A stretch of DNA of 64,000 nt from Bacteroidota bacterium (GTDB taxonomy: Bacteria; Bacteroidota; Bacteroidia; AKYH767-A; 2013-40CM-41-45), in assembly GCA_016721305.1 (NCBI GenBank), contig JADKIH010000010.1:62001-126000 (forward strand). The letters run 5' to 3'. Each line of letters starts with the position of its first letter. Within the stretch, counting starts at the first letter, position 1. The notes under the pieces are model-generated. The model did no database searches. It was not told the origin of the DNA and saw nothing but the letters and a program-made list of their open reading frames with translations. This document shows positions 10,098 to 19,297 of this stretch, one piece after another. A program made the position numbers and the translations under genes.

Positions 10098-10472
10098 ATG
10101 TCGAAACTACTGTCCGCTTTTTTAATCGTTTCCATTCTGCTTCATTCTATGAGCACAATGGTGATCGTGGCAGGTTTTGAGCTGAATCGGAATTACATTT
10201 CCAAGAATCTTTGTGAAAATCGTGCAAAGCCAAAGCTTCAGTGTAATGGGAAATGCCATTTAATGAAGGAGCTGAAAAAGGAAGAAAAGAATGATCAATC
10301 AACAGGTGGTTCTTCTAATCGCGAAAATGATTTTCAATCACAATTCTATCAGGAAAAATCGGCGTTTGACTTCACACCTCACACGACCAACACACCCTCA
10401 CACGGTTTTTATTTGATGGCTCCGGAACAGGAGTTTACCGGTGTAGTTTTTCATCCGCCTTGGTTGGGGTAG
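10098..10472 (+). CDS. small exported Cys-rich protein (conserved, metal locus)
   Basis: A 124-residue protein with an N-terminal hydrophobic segment (LLSAFLIVSILLHSMSTMVIV) acting as a signal peptide or anchor. It is followed by a conserved-looking patch with three cysteines, ISKNLCENR, LQCNGKCHL, and then a Lys/Glu-rich stretch (MKELKKEEKNDQ). The C..CNGKCHL arrangement could bind a metal. The remainder is hydrophilic and ends in FHPPWLG. From memory, similar small proteins with CENR and CxGKC motifs occur beside TonB receptors in other Bacteroidota; I cannot verify this here. ATG 10098 is preferred because the hydrophobic segment starts there. The TAG stop codon is part of the repeat array that begins at 10469. 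Confidence 0.7.
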   Translation: MSKLLSAFLIVSILLHSMSTMVIVAGFELNRNYISKNLCENRAKPKLQCNGKCHLMKELKKEEKNDQSTGGSSNRENDFQSQFYQEKSAFDFTPHTTNTPSHGFYLMAPEQEFTGVVFHPPWLG

Positions 10473-10511
10473 TAAAGTAGTAAGTTGTAAGTAGTAAGTT
10501 GTAAGTTGACT
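10469..10511 (+). repeat. left arm heptamer array (GTAGTAA/GTTGTAA) with GTTGACT cap
   Basis: Units GTAGTAA, GTAGTAA, GTTGTAA, GTAGTAA and GTTGTAA (one extra A after the first) end in GTTGACT at 10505-10511. The first unit contains the TAG stop codon of the preceding gene. The arm is the reverse complement of the array at 10770-10811, including the cap (AGTCAAC at 10770-10776). Confidence 0.9.
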
Positions 10512-10769
10512 GCTTCTGATTCAAATTGGAGAGCGTCGTTTCTTTGCTTGCTCTTACTTACGCATCCACCGGAATTAGTCGTATTGTCATAGAATCTTTC
10601 TTTTAAAAATGGAGGAATGTTCTGACTTCGATATTTCACTAATCACATCTGTTTAATTGATGCACCGGCGATATCGTATCCTGTCGATTTCATTGACGGA
10701 ACTAATACGAATTTCACGCGAAGGGTTCTCATTTTCAACCGAAGCACTTCATAAAAATCAATTAGTGCT
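10512..10769. other. 258-bp centre between two inverted heptamer arms
   Basis: No convincing gene, RNA or transposase fragment is visible here. Short open frames on both strands have no recognisable features. Two similar stretches, CCGGAATTAGT near 10570 and CGGAACTAAT near 10697, are the only internal similarity noticed. The region is bounded exactly by GTTGACT and AGTCAAC, so it has the layout of an element with inverted ends. Confidence 0.5.
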
Positions 10770-10867
10770 AGTCAACTTACTACTTACTATTTACTACTTA
10801 CTATTTACAACTTACCGCTTACCCGATACTAATTACCAATTACTAATTCCTAATTACCAATTCCCAA
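10770..10867 (+). repeat. right arm heptamer array with drifting unit
   Basis: After the cap AGTCAAC (10770-10776) come 13 units in perfect 7-base register, 10777-10867. They pass from TTACTAC and TTACTAT through TTACAAC, TTACCGC, TTACCCG and ATACTAA to TTACCAA, TTACTAA, TTCCTAA and TTCCCAA. The array ends 6 bases before the ATG at 10874, so it forms the entire translation-initiation region of that gene. Confidence 0.92.
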
Positions 10868-10873
10868 TTCCCC

Positions 10874-11902
10874 ATGCTCAAACACATTATCTCAACATAC
10901 CTCTGCATACTTCTCACCATCGCCACAGCAGCACAAGGACTCGATGGTAGTCCCGCCGGTGTCATGATCAGTCATGGTCACCCGAAAGGTGGATGGATGC
11001 TTTCTTACACGTATATGAAGAACTCATTCAAGGATAATCTTGTCGGCAGCACGAAAGTGAGCGATGAGAAAATCTTTGAAAACTATCTGATGTCACCTCA
11101 AACGATGACAATGGACATGCATATGCTCATGGGCATGTACGGCGCCGGCGCTCGCTTATCGTTCATGGGTATGATTGCCTATTCTAAGATGGATATGTCG
11201 ATGAAAATGCTTCCGGGAGTTATGCATGTGCATACCGGTGGCACCGACATGGCTACTGTTTCTGATATGGATATGAGCTCGTCAGGTATGGCCGATGCAA
11301 AACTGTGGGCTCTTTATAAATTGTCGAATGGTGAAGGTTCGTCACTAGTTGCCAGTCTTGGTGTTAATTTGCCATTTGGAACTACTTCCTACTGGGGCAG
11401 CACGACAAATATGTTTGCCGGACAACATCTGCCGTATGGAATGCAACTAGGAACAGGCTCGCTCGATCTGATGCCCGGAATTACGTATTTCAAAAAAAGC
11501 GGAAAGTTCTCATGGAGTATCCAGGCATTGGGAACCTTTAGGCCATTTACTAATATGTATGATTACCGATGGGGAAATGATCTTACCGCCAATCTCTGGG
11601 GTAGCTATCAGTTCAAAAAGTGGTTCAGTTGTTCGCTGCGTTCAGAAACATTTATCGCCTCTGAGATTGACGGATACGACGAATATATTTCGCCGGTGAT
11701 GGAGCCCGATGCTGATCCGAAAAATTACGGTGGCACTCGTTCGTCGTTATACGGCGGATTAAATTTCTATTGCAATTCCGGAGTGATGAAAGATTCGAAA
11801 CTCGGACTAGAATTTGGTTTGCCCGTTTACCAATATTTAAACGGCCCGCAATTAGCCGGGCGGAGTTATGTTGTCATTGGATGTATGTCTTTTAGTAGTT
11901 AG
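10874..11902 (+). CDS. Met/His-rich outer-membrane protein, probable copper locus
   Basis: A 342-residue exported protein with a signal peptide (residues 1-20, ATAAQ). It appears to be an outer-membrane beta-barrel, with alternating strands, many Gly and aromatic residues, and a final strand ending in GCMSFSS. It is unusually rich in methionine and histidine: MTMDMHMLMGMYG near residue 75, then MDMSMKMLPGVMHVHTGG, then MDMSSSGM. Clusters like these are typical of proteins that bind or expel copper(I) or silver. It resembles the MetA/phenol-degradation-like transporter barrels of Bacteroidota by overall shape only. Neighbours are a small Cys protein upstream and, convergently, a second barrel and an HMA-domain protein. 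Copper efflux or tolerance is inferred, not proved. Confidence 0.75.
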   Translation: MLKHIISTYLCILLTIATAAQGLDGSPAGVMISHGHPKGGWMLSYTYMKNSFKDNLVGSTKVSDEKIFENYLMSPQTMTMDMHMLMGMYGAGARLSFMGMIAYSKMDMSMKMLPGVMHVHTGGTDMATVSDMDMSSSGMADAKLWALYKLSNGEGSSLVASLGVNLPFGTTSYWGSTTNMFAGQHLPYGMQLGTGSLDLMPGITYFKKSGKFSWSIQALGTFRPFTNMYDYRWGNDLTANLWGSYQFKKWFSCSLRSETFIASEIDGYDEYISPVMEPDADPKNYGGTRSSLYGGLNFYCNSGVMKDSKLGLEFGLPVYQYLNGPQLAGRSYVVIGCMSFSS

Positions 11903-12151
11903 TAGTAGTAGTAATGTGGTAAGTCGACTTTTACTTACTACTTCACTTACTACTCTCCTTCTACTTACTCTTACACTTACCTCACTCCACCACTTACTAC
12001 CTACTACTACTACTCCTCTTCCTTACTATACACTTTCTCACTACTTACTACTTACTCTTACCACTTTACTACTTCACTACCACTTCACTTACTACTTACT
12101 ACTTACTACTTACTACTTACTACTTACTACTTACTACTTACTACTTACTAC
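11894..12151. repeat. large TTACTAC-family array between convergent genes
   Basis: A 250-bp pyrimidine-rich region. A left arm with GTAGTAA and GTGGTAA units ends in GTCGACT at 11923-11929. It is immediately followed by an opposite arm of degenerate TTACTAC/TTACTC/CTTCAC units. The last 63 bases (12089-12151) are nine perfect copies of TTACTAC. The array contains the stop codon of the minus-strand gene at 12148 and starts inside the last codons of the plus-strand gene. Confidence 0.92.
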
Positions 12152-13116
12152 TTACGAGACGAAAAGAACAGATATTTCTGCACCCCCAAAAGAAAAACCG
12201 GATAAAACCGCGCATACGATTTATTCACTACCGGGAATCCGACGGCGAAGTCGATACGGAGATTGGAGTTGATGATGGCTTGTATACCGGGGTGCATTTC
12301 GATGTAATTTCCTTTTAAGAGTAAGTCGGTTTTGGGTTCGATGTTGCGTCCGTTCTGGATTACTTTTGCGGTACCATAACTCTTGCCCATGAATTCGAGG
12401 TAGACGTTGATATTTGTTTGCGTATAGGTGGAGTAATGGCGGGGATAGACGAGGTACCCGAATGATAAATTGTACTGAAAGGCTTTTCCGTAAGTCAGTT
12501 CAGTGCGCAACTCACCGCCATAAAAATCGGGCGAGACTTCTTTGTATGTTCCGGGAATAATGGCACCTCCGGTAAATGAAACGGCGAAGTGATGGGAGAG
12601 GTAGGTGGTCATAAATCCCCCGCCAAAGCCTTTTGTATCATCCAGCAAAGTCGGCTCCGCTTCATCATGCGCTGTATTGATATAAGAGCCTTCTGCATAT
12701 AAACCGATACGAAAATGAGTATTCTGTCCGTCAATTGTCAGGACTCGATATTTGGCAAAAGCATAAACTCCATTGAAACGGTATGGATAATGAATTCCTC
12801 GGGTGAAAGTTCCTGTCTGATATATTGTGTCGGAATTCACATGAGTGTGCGTGATTAATCCTGTTGGAAGATAGTCGGAGTGGTGATTGGATGTAGTTGC
12901 AGTGACCGATACTGATAGTCGCGAGGTGACTCCGTACATTAACTTTAAAGCTCCTAAATTTCGTTGTGTGCCATATTCACTGTATGACTCGCCAAAAAGA
13001 CGAATGCCTAATACATTTTTCGGCACACTGCTGGCAATTTCGGTATGCGGAAATAATTCCTGAGCGCCGGCAGCGAAAGAGGAGAGGCAGAATAGGAGAA
13101 GGAGTCGAATTTTCAT
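12148..13116 (-). CDS. outer-membrane beta-barrel protein of unknown function
   Basis: A 322-residue protein with a signal peptide (residues 1-18, AAGAQ). A barrel-like sequence of alternating hydrophobic strands follows, ending in FLLGVQKYLFF before a short SSRK tail. Many His and Asn residues lie in predicted loops (SNHHSDYL, THTHVNSD). No family is recognised with certainty. It lies 97 bases downstream of the HMA-domain protein gene on the same strand and is probably co-transcribed, which places it in the heavy-metal block. The TAG stop codon is contributed by the TTACTAC array, so the true C-terminus may differ from relatives by a few residues. Confidence 0.7.
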   Translation of the reverse strand: MKIRLLLLFCLSSFAAGAQELFPHTEIASSVPKNVLGIRLFGESYSEYGTQRNLGALKLMYGVTSRLSVSVTATTSNHHSDYLPTGLITHTHVNSDTIYQTGTFTRGIHYPYRFNGVYAFAKYRVLTIDGQNTHFRIGLYAEGSYINTAHDEAEPTLLDDTKGFGGGFMTTYLSHHFAVSFTGGAIIPGTYKEVSPDFYGGELRTELTYGKAFQYNLSFGYLVYPRHYSTYTQTNINVYLEFMGKSYGTAKVIQNGRNIEPKTDLLLKGNYIEMHPGIQAIINSNLRIDFAVGFPVVNKSYARFYPVFLLGVQKYLFFSSRK

Positions 13117-13213
13117 AGCGAAACAAAGTATGTTTTCGTGTTAGCATCACCACACTTGTCTATCAAGAGCGCCTTCGTTTTATTGTACATGTTCTTTGTT
13201 TGAAATTCGCTTC

Positions 13214-13624
13214 CTAAAAACGAAGCGTCGTTTCTCCATTTAAAACCTGCTCGCTTGTATTGATGAAGTTGAAATTGACTTTCCCTTTTTTGACACACGT
13301 ACCCGGACCCACTTTCTCATTCGAAAAAGTAAATACGGCTTTCAAGTAACGGACACTAAAACCTGCATCGTACACAGCTTTCGCTACTTTATTGATGTCC
13401 ACTTCGCCGCCCGATTTAAAGGTGATGAGGCCTTCGGTATTTTCCAGATTCATACTTACGCCCTCCACGAAAGTTAAGTCACGAATGCTCATCTCTACCG
13501 TGCGTGTACAGGCTGAGCAGGTAAGGCCGTTTACTCCGATCATGGCTGATTTGAATTGAGCAGAGCATGTAAGTGATGCAACTAAGAGTAGTAAAGTAAT
13601 GAGGTGGGTTTTCAATTTCAGCAT
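13214..13624 (-). CDS. periplasmic heavy-metal-associated (HMA) domain protein
   Basis: A 136-residue exported protein. The signal peptide is residues 1-23 (LLLLVASLTCSAQ). An HMA domain follows with the metal-binding motif GLTCSACTRTVE (Cys36 and Cys39), the typical CxxC that binds Cu(I), Zn or Cd. The family fold continues through VEGVSMNLENTEGLITF and AVYDAGFSV. The final 40 residues carry another Cys (PGTCVKKGK). It probably acts as a periplasmic metal chaperone for the neighbouring outer-membrane proteins. ATG 13624 is chosen over an in-frame TTG two codons upstream. It is first in a two-gene unit with the barrel gene at 12148. Confidence 0.85.
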   Translation of the reverse strand: MLKLKTHLITLLLLVASLTCSAQFKSAMIGVNGLTCSACTRTVEMSIRDLTFVEGVSMNLENTEGLITFKSGGEVDINKVAKAVYDAGFSVRYLKAVFTFSNEKVGPGTCVKKGKVNFNFINTSEQVLNGETTLRF

Positions 13625-13829
13625 GAACAATCAATCATATTTGCCTTAAAAATACCCTTTTTTATTTCTGTACAACTGACTTTTAAGTGAATTTCTGAAG
13701 CTATCGTTGTTTATAAAACAAATGAATGAGTATTTCGTTTGTAAAATCTGATAGATATCTGCAAAAGAAGCTGTTGTTAGGCTAAATTAGCACCGTAAAT
13801 CGTTTAACATTCATGAAAGACTGCACCCT

Positions 13830-14246
13830 ATGAGTAGGATTATTGCTCCTTTTGTTTTAGCTGTATTTTTAATAAGTCTCACTTCCATGAACGGCTGCAA
13901 AAAAACCTGCATGGCCGGTAGTGGCGGCGATGTAACTCTTGTGCTCAAACCGCAGCATCATGCAAAGGCAATTGTGAGTAGTTCTAATTACCGCGATACT
14001 GCTTACATCAAATTCAATAAAACGGATTTCCCGGGACCTTCGCCGGTTTTGTACGATATAGTTGCTGTTGGAAATGTCAACGAAGATTTCGTGAGAGTAT
14101 CGGGACTCAAATGCGGACAGTACTATATAATGATGACGGGCTTCGACACAAGCGCCGTTTGGAATATTCGCGTCATTGGTGGAATTCCGATCGATTTTTC
14201 AGAGCAGTCGGGAGAGAAGGTGGTGGTGGTGCCGGTTAATGAATAA
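13830..14246 (+). CDS. small putative lipoprotein, unknown function
   Basis: A 138-residue protein with an N-terminal hydrophobic segment and a lipobox-like SLTSMNGC at about residue 23, followed by KKTCMAG. The mature part looks like a small beta-sandwich (VTLVLKPQHHAKAIV, a central AYIKFNKTDFPGPSP, VRVSGLKCGQYYIMMTGF). The CGQYYIMMTG segment resembles carboxypeptidase-regulatory or prealbumin-like folds. HH near residue 43 might bind metal, but the evidence is weak. It is divergent from the HMA-domain gene, with 205 bases between, and may share regulation with it. The stop codon directly abuts an AATTCAA-type heptamer array. Confidence 0.7.
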   Translation: MSRIIAPFVLAVFLISLTSMNGCKKTCMAGSGGDVTLVLKPQHHAKAIVSSSNYRDTAYIKFNKTDFPGPSPVLYDIVAVGNVNEDFVRVSGLKCGQYYIMMTGFDTSAVWNIRVIGGIPIDFSEQSGEKVVVVPVNE

Positions 14247-14307
14247 TTTAGAATTCAAAATTCATAATTCTGAATTTTAAATTCGGCATTCGACATTCTG
14301 AATTCAA
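14245..14307 (+). repeat. degenerate heptamer array (AATTCAA family)
   Basis: Nine units in perfect 7-base register beginning in the TAA stop codon of the preceding gene: AATTTAG, AATTCAA, AATTCAT, AATTCTG, AATTTTA, AATTCGG, CATTCGA, CATTCTG, AATTCAA. It runs directly into the A-tract of a terminator hairpin. Confidence 0.9.
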
Positions 14308-14339
14308 AAAAAAAGGCCACCCCATAGAGGTAGCCTTTT
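14303..14339 (-). terminator. intrinsic terminator for the FG-GAP gene
   Basis: AAAAGGC, one mismatch, ACC (14311-14321), then a 7-base loop, then GGT, mismatch, GCCTTTT (14329-14339). Read on the minus strand the stem is followed by a run of T, fitting termination of the gene ending at 14358. It may also act weakly on the plus-strand gene. Confidence 0.8.
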
Positions 14340-14357
14340 CAATGAATAATAGAGAGC

Positions 14358-17182
14358 TTATTTCACTATCAATTTATAATTAAAGCTTCCGCTTTCTTTT
14401 ACTAAGTGGATTTGATAAACTCCGCTCGCCAGATTGCTGATGTCGATCTGGTGTGAAGCTGCTTCAAGTTTTTCGCTCTTCACTAAGCGTGCAGATGCAT
14501 CGAAGATTGACATCGTTACAGGTGAATCGTTTTTCAAAGTGAACATTGTATTTGCCGGGTTCGGGTAAATTGAGAAACCGTTTCGTTAATGTCGTCGATT
14601 CCAAGAGTGATATCAACTAAGAGTGGTACGCGTTCAGCGTCACAATTGATTGAAGGTTCTTGTACTTCCCAATCGTAGAAGTAGTAGTAGTAATTTGTTC
14701 CCTGGTTTGAACCATTGATGGAAACTAAATTATTGATTGTATACGGATAAGCAACACCTAAGCTACTGCGTTGTAAACGTGGTGTAGTTGTGTTGAAGCT
14801 TGCCATGTTGACGTTCGCATTTGTCGAGAGGTGATATGTTCCCGGTGTTAATGCAAAGTTTAACGTAACACGTGATGTATCAACCGGAATGTTAACCGAT
14901 GCACTATTTACAACTGCATTTGATGCATCCAACAATTGAATTTCACGTGTTCCTACTGAGTCAGTATAAACTTTTACTGATTTAAGCGTACATGGTGCTA
15001 ACACGGTAAAATCGACAGTACCATTAGTTGTTGAACCGCTATACAATGTTCCATCGTGGTATGTCATACCGGTGTAATCCAGTGTGCCACCATAAACAGT
15101 TGTGTTTTGTACCCAATAAGTAGTTGTTGTCGTAAGGATAGGAGTGATGTATGTCGGACCACTGCCAAGCAATGTTCCGCCTGTTTGCTGATCATACCAG
15201 CTGATTTGATCGCCGGTAGCAGTCAGAGTAGTAGAGACAGGTCCTTGCAGTGCTACGTTAGAAACGCCGGCAACAGGAGCAGCAAGAACATCAACGGCGA
15301 ATGGAGCCGAAGTAAACTGACCGCAAACGCCCTGAATGGTTACTGTGTAATTTCCTGCTTCTGTTACAACCAGACTTGATGCAGTACTGTTGTCTGACCA
15401 CAAGTAAGAAACAGCAGCTGATGATGTAAGTGTAACTGAACCACCATGGCAGAATGTAATGTCGCCTGCAGCAGATACGGTTGGTGTTTCATCAGGATTT
15501 AATGCAAGCGTAAATGATGGAGATACGTTCGAACAACCTGATCCGTCAGAAACAGTGACACTGTAGCTGCCTGCATTCATTGTTGTGATCGATTGAGTTG
15601 TTTCTCCACTCGACCATTGGTATAATGAGAATCCGGCTGCAGCATTGATCGTAGCTGATTGACCTGAGCAAATAATCGGAGTGCCTGAAATCAAGTTGCC
15701 TGTGATTGAACAAGTGCCTTCTACTACAGTTACAAACTGGTCAGCATGTAAATTGTAGAAATGATTTGTTTCGCCTGAAGGGAACCAAACAACAGCTGAG
15801 TCAACTTGAAGATTTGAACCGATACCGAAATGCAATTGAGAAGAGTTACATGTTCCGTAGCTTTCTCCTGCACGTACTTCGCGTACCTGAACTCCCCATG
15901 GTCCATAAATGATGGCCTTAGCACCGATAGCGTTAATATTAGATGTCGTTCCTTTTACAGAGAATGTAATGAAGTGATTCGAGTTGCCATCGTTTGTATA
16001 GAATACATCGGCAACTGATGATGGGCTTGTGTAGATGTCGCCATAAGATGCATATACATCGATAAAGCCATCGTGATTTAAATCGCCTGTAGCGAATGAT
16101 AACATACCCTGATTAGCGAAAAGATTGCTTTCCTGAGTAAATGTCATATCGCCATTGTTCTTCCAGTAAACCCATTCAGATCCTGCAACAAGAATATCAG
16201 CGAAACCGTCGTTGTCGAAATCTTCAACAACTGATTCGATTGGAGTGATTGTATTTGTGTTAAAACCTGTTGTAGTGTTTTCTGTGTAATGACCTGTTCC
16301 GTCGTTTACGAAAATCTGACTTGTATGATCGTGATTCGTAAGAACGAGATCCAAATCGCCATCATTATCCAGATCACCAAAGCTGGAAGTCCATGTTTGC
16401 CAGCCTACATCAATTCCGTATGTGCCGGCCATTTCTGTGAAATTGTTTGAACCGTCGTTAACAAACAAACGGTTGATACGACGTAAATCTGTCGGGCTTG
16501 AAGAGCTCTGACGGCAGTGTGCAACATACAAATCTAAGTCGTTGTCATTATCGAAATCGATCCACGCGCTTCCGTAGTTTCCTGAATCGGCAGGGTCGCC
16601 GCTATAGGTAATACCGGGATTCAAAGCGAAATTGATGAAAGTTGAAATTTGCAGATTACCCGCGCCATCATTCATATAAATGTGCGCTGCAGCATTATCG
16701 TCGCAGCAGAACAAATCGATCCAGCCATCGTTGTTGGCGTCGCAGAAAGTCGCATTCTGCAAAAAGAAAGATGAGTTTGAAAGAGTAGTAGTGGTTGTTG
16801 TAATGTTACTTCCCGATTGAAAGAGTTTCACGAGAGAAATTCCGTTGTCTACATCCATAACTACATCGCGAAGTCCATTCTGATCTACATCGGCACAAGT
16901 CATTGCCCAAGAAGAACCGGAAGCAACATTGCCCAGGTAAGTTTGAACAAAATTGCCATCACGCTGCTGTAATTCCAGATACAACATATGGCCCTGATCC
17001 ATTCGGAGGATGTCGTCGAGTCCGTCGAAGTTTACATCGACAACGGTTACAGCACATCCGCTGTACATTGGTCCGCCGATTTTACCATTTGAATTGGTAA
17101 AAGCCAGCTGAGCTTTCGCATTTGAACCAAATAAAAACACTACCGAAAGGGTGAGCAATCGGCAAAGCGTAGTAATTTTCAT
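14358..17182 (-). CDS. secreted FG-GAP/ASPIC-UnbV repeat protein with T9SS tail, frame broken
   Basis: A surface or secreted protein of about 941 residues once a one-base break near 14570 is restored. A signal peptide (residues 1-24, SNAKAQ) precedes an N-terminal seven-blade FG-GAP/VCBS propeller with calcium-loop motifs such as VDVNFDGLDD, DVDQNGLRD and DFDNDNDLDL. An ASPIC/UnbV-like domain follows (IGAKAIIYGPWGVQVREVRAG, HFGIGS). Then come Ig-like modules with the gliding-protein style WSSGETTQSITT and YLWSDNSTASS. The end in the other frame (FSIYPNPANTMFTLKND, SGVYQIHLVKE) is a type A sorting domain. Adhesion or binding is likely; no catalytic site is seen. The break is probably a lost A in a homopolymer. 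Confidence 0.88.
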
Positions 17183-17208
17183 ATCAAGTTGTGTTTAGGT
17201 TTTTAGAG

Positions 17209-19140
17209 TTAGAGTTTGACTACTTTAATAACTGCCGATCCTTCATTCGTTTCTACACGGATGTAGTAAATTCCTGAAGTACCGGAAAGAGTCAGTTGGT
17301 TGGGGTACTGACCATTCGAGGCTTACCTGTAAGTACCAATTTACCTCTCGAATCAAAAACGTCGATCCTTTGGATTGGCGAAGAGTTTCCGAAAATAGTA
17401 AATTCTCCGCTTGATGATACAGTTGGAGCAATTTTAATCTGATTTTTTAGGTTAACCTGCCTGATTCCGGTGATTGTGAGACTCAAGCTGTCAGAAGCCA
17501 TTAAAAACGGGGTTTTATCGGCCGAATTGTACATTCCCTGGAAAGCGGTGATCGGGGCTGTATTTAGGGTGAACATCTCATCGAGCCATTTTGGAGGGAC
17601 CGATTGATAGAAAACACGGGTGTATACATTTACGGCTCCCGTTATATTTTGGACCGGAACGTGGAAATGCAGATAATCGATGGCTGTACCTTCAGTGATA
17701 CCATTTTTGTTAAAGTCGGCATCGGCTAACGCATCGGGCGAAATTTGCACAGTATCGTAAACGTTATGTGTTGTGGTAAAGCCTAAAGGAGGAAGGCGAT
17801 TGTCTTTTAACATATGCGCTGCTCTTTCAAGTACGGAAGTGAAATTGTAATTCACATCACCCATGACGATTTCATAAATCTGCGGCACGCCGGATTGATT
17901 AATCATTTCATGGTGCGGCTCCAAATCCTGCCGATTCACCAATAACTCTGAAGTCACTATCAAATAAACCTGATTTGAAAATAGTATCTCCTGCAGCATC
18001 GGTCATTATAAACTGAACAACGGCACGACGAGAAGGATAACCTGAAGGGAATTTATGACCGGCTTTGTTTTCAAGTTTTACTCTAAAATAACTTGTGTCG
18101 CTCGAAGTACTGTCGAATAGCAAATTCATATTGATGCTGTTCTGAGTCAGGTTAGTGGCCGTAACTGCAATTGTCGAATCGAAATGATTATCGGCAACCT
18201 GTACATCAAGAGCTGTTTTATTGTTCTTAATCAGATTTAACATGAAGTAATTTGAACCTGTAAACATATGCTGATTAAAAGGAAAGCGCGGCTGTAAATT
18301 GATGTAGCCATTTGCAATCACTTGCGGATTCGGAAGCTGTGGCATATGGCAAGTCTGGCACTTGATGTTATTTGCACCATAGGAAGAATTAAGATACTCG
18401 TGATATGTTGCCTGCTCGACAAACTCACCGCCCGTAAGATTACCATTGAGATCGGCAGTTTCTGTGATGAGGGTGTGGCACGAAGAACACGCACGCGACT
18501 GATCCATGTGTACGCTGTAATTAGGTGTGTATCCTTCGTACAGTTGCATTGGAGCAACAAATGGCATCATGAAAGGACCATAAATTTGTCGTGTCGTATC
18601 ATATGGTGTGTTGCCGGAAAAGGTTGATCCAACAGTAGCATCAATGGTGTGGCATCCGACACAGGTAACACCGTCTAAGCCCAATGTATCATTCACTAAA
18701 TCCGAAATTCTGAAATAGCCCATTCCGCGATAGTGAAAGTTATAACGACCGGCCGGCGCGTGACATGAAGTACATTTATCTTGTAATGGGCCTTCATGAG
18801 CCGGATTGACGGTAATTTCCTGACTGACTTTCGCTCTCCAAAGAGGGTCTTTGGCACTCAATGCCATCATACTGCTTTCCCAACGATCAACCAGATTCTG
18901 ATCGTTGCCGTCTTCATCTACATTGGCAAGGGCAAGTGAATCATGACCATGACAACCACGGCAACTAAGCGAAGTAAGAAACCATTCGCCGGGTACTAAG
19001 GGAGTGTGCATTTGCTGAGAAAAATATTGCAGTTCAGCAGGAGAATGATGGAAAGGTTCCGGATTCTTATTGCCGGGTATAAAGCTCATTAAAGCGATAA
19101 TACCGCCTAGCACAAAGAAAACGATGAATTTATTTTTCAT
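17209..19140 (-). CDS. exported pentaheme c-type cytochrome with T9SS tail, frames broken
   Basis: A secreted multiheme cytochrome of about 640 residues. An N-terminal membrane or signal segment (FIVFFVLGGIIALMSF) is followed by five CxxCH heme-binding motifs: CRGCH 60-64, CTSCH 123-127, CVGCH 160-164, CSSCH 218-222 and CQTCH 261-265. Distal histidines include HH31-32 and others. The C-terminal half is a beta-rich region without hemes. After two frame breaks (near 17930 and 17310) the end reads TSGIYYIRVETNEG then IKVVKL, a type A sorting domain. It resembles the cytochrome c554/NrfA-like family only by heme pattern. Electron transfer to an extracellular acceptor or a cell-surface enzyme is a plausible role. 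The stop used here (17209) is in the frame of the sorting domain. Confidence 0.83.
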
Positions 19141-19297
19141 CGGAGAGTAGAGATTGATTATAAGCTGGGTTTTGGATTCTACAAGTATAGCGATTTTTTC
19201 CGAAGTAATGAAGGCTTCTGACTTAAATCCTGGCCCGTGTTCAAAGTCAATTGTTTTTATTTATTCGTTCCTCTGCATCATTTTTTATCTTTACCGC

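Noticed and set aside
10469..10867. Insertion sequence with inverted ends
   Set aside because: There is no transposase fragment or target-site duplication, and the ends are tandem arrays. It is kept as a finding, not called a mobile element.
10451..10950. Short open frames on both strands around the inverted arms
   Set aside because: Coding is confined to repeat units or lacks any protein-like feature.
11868..12272. Plus-strand open frame rich in Leu, Thr and Tyr
   Set aside because: It is the translated TTACTAC array running into the antisense of a real gene.
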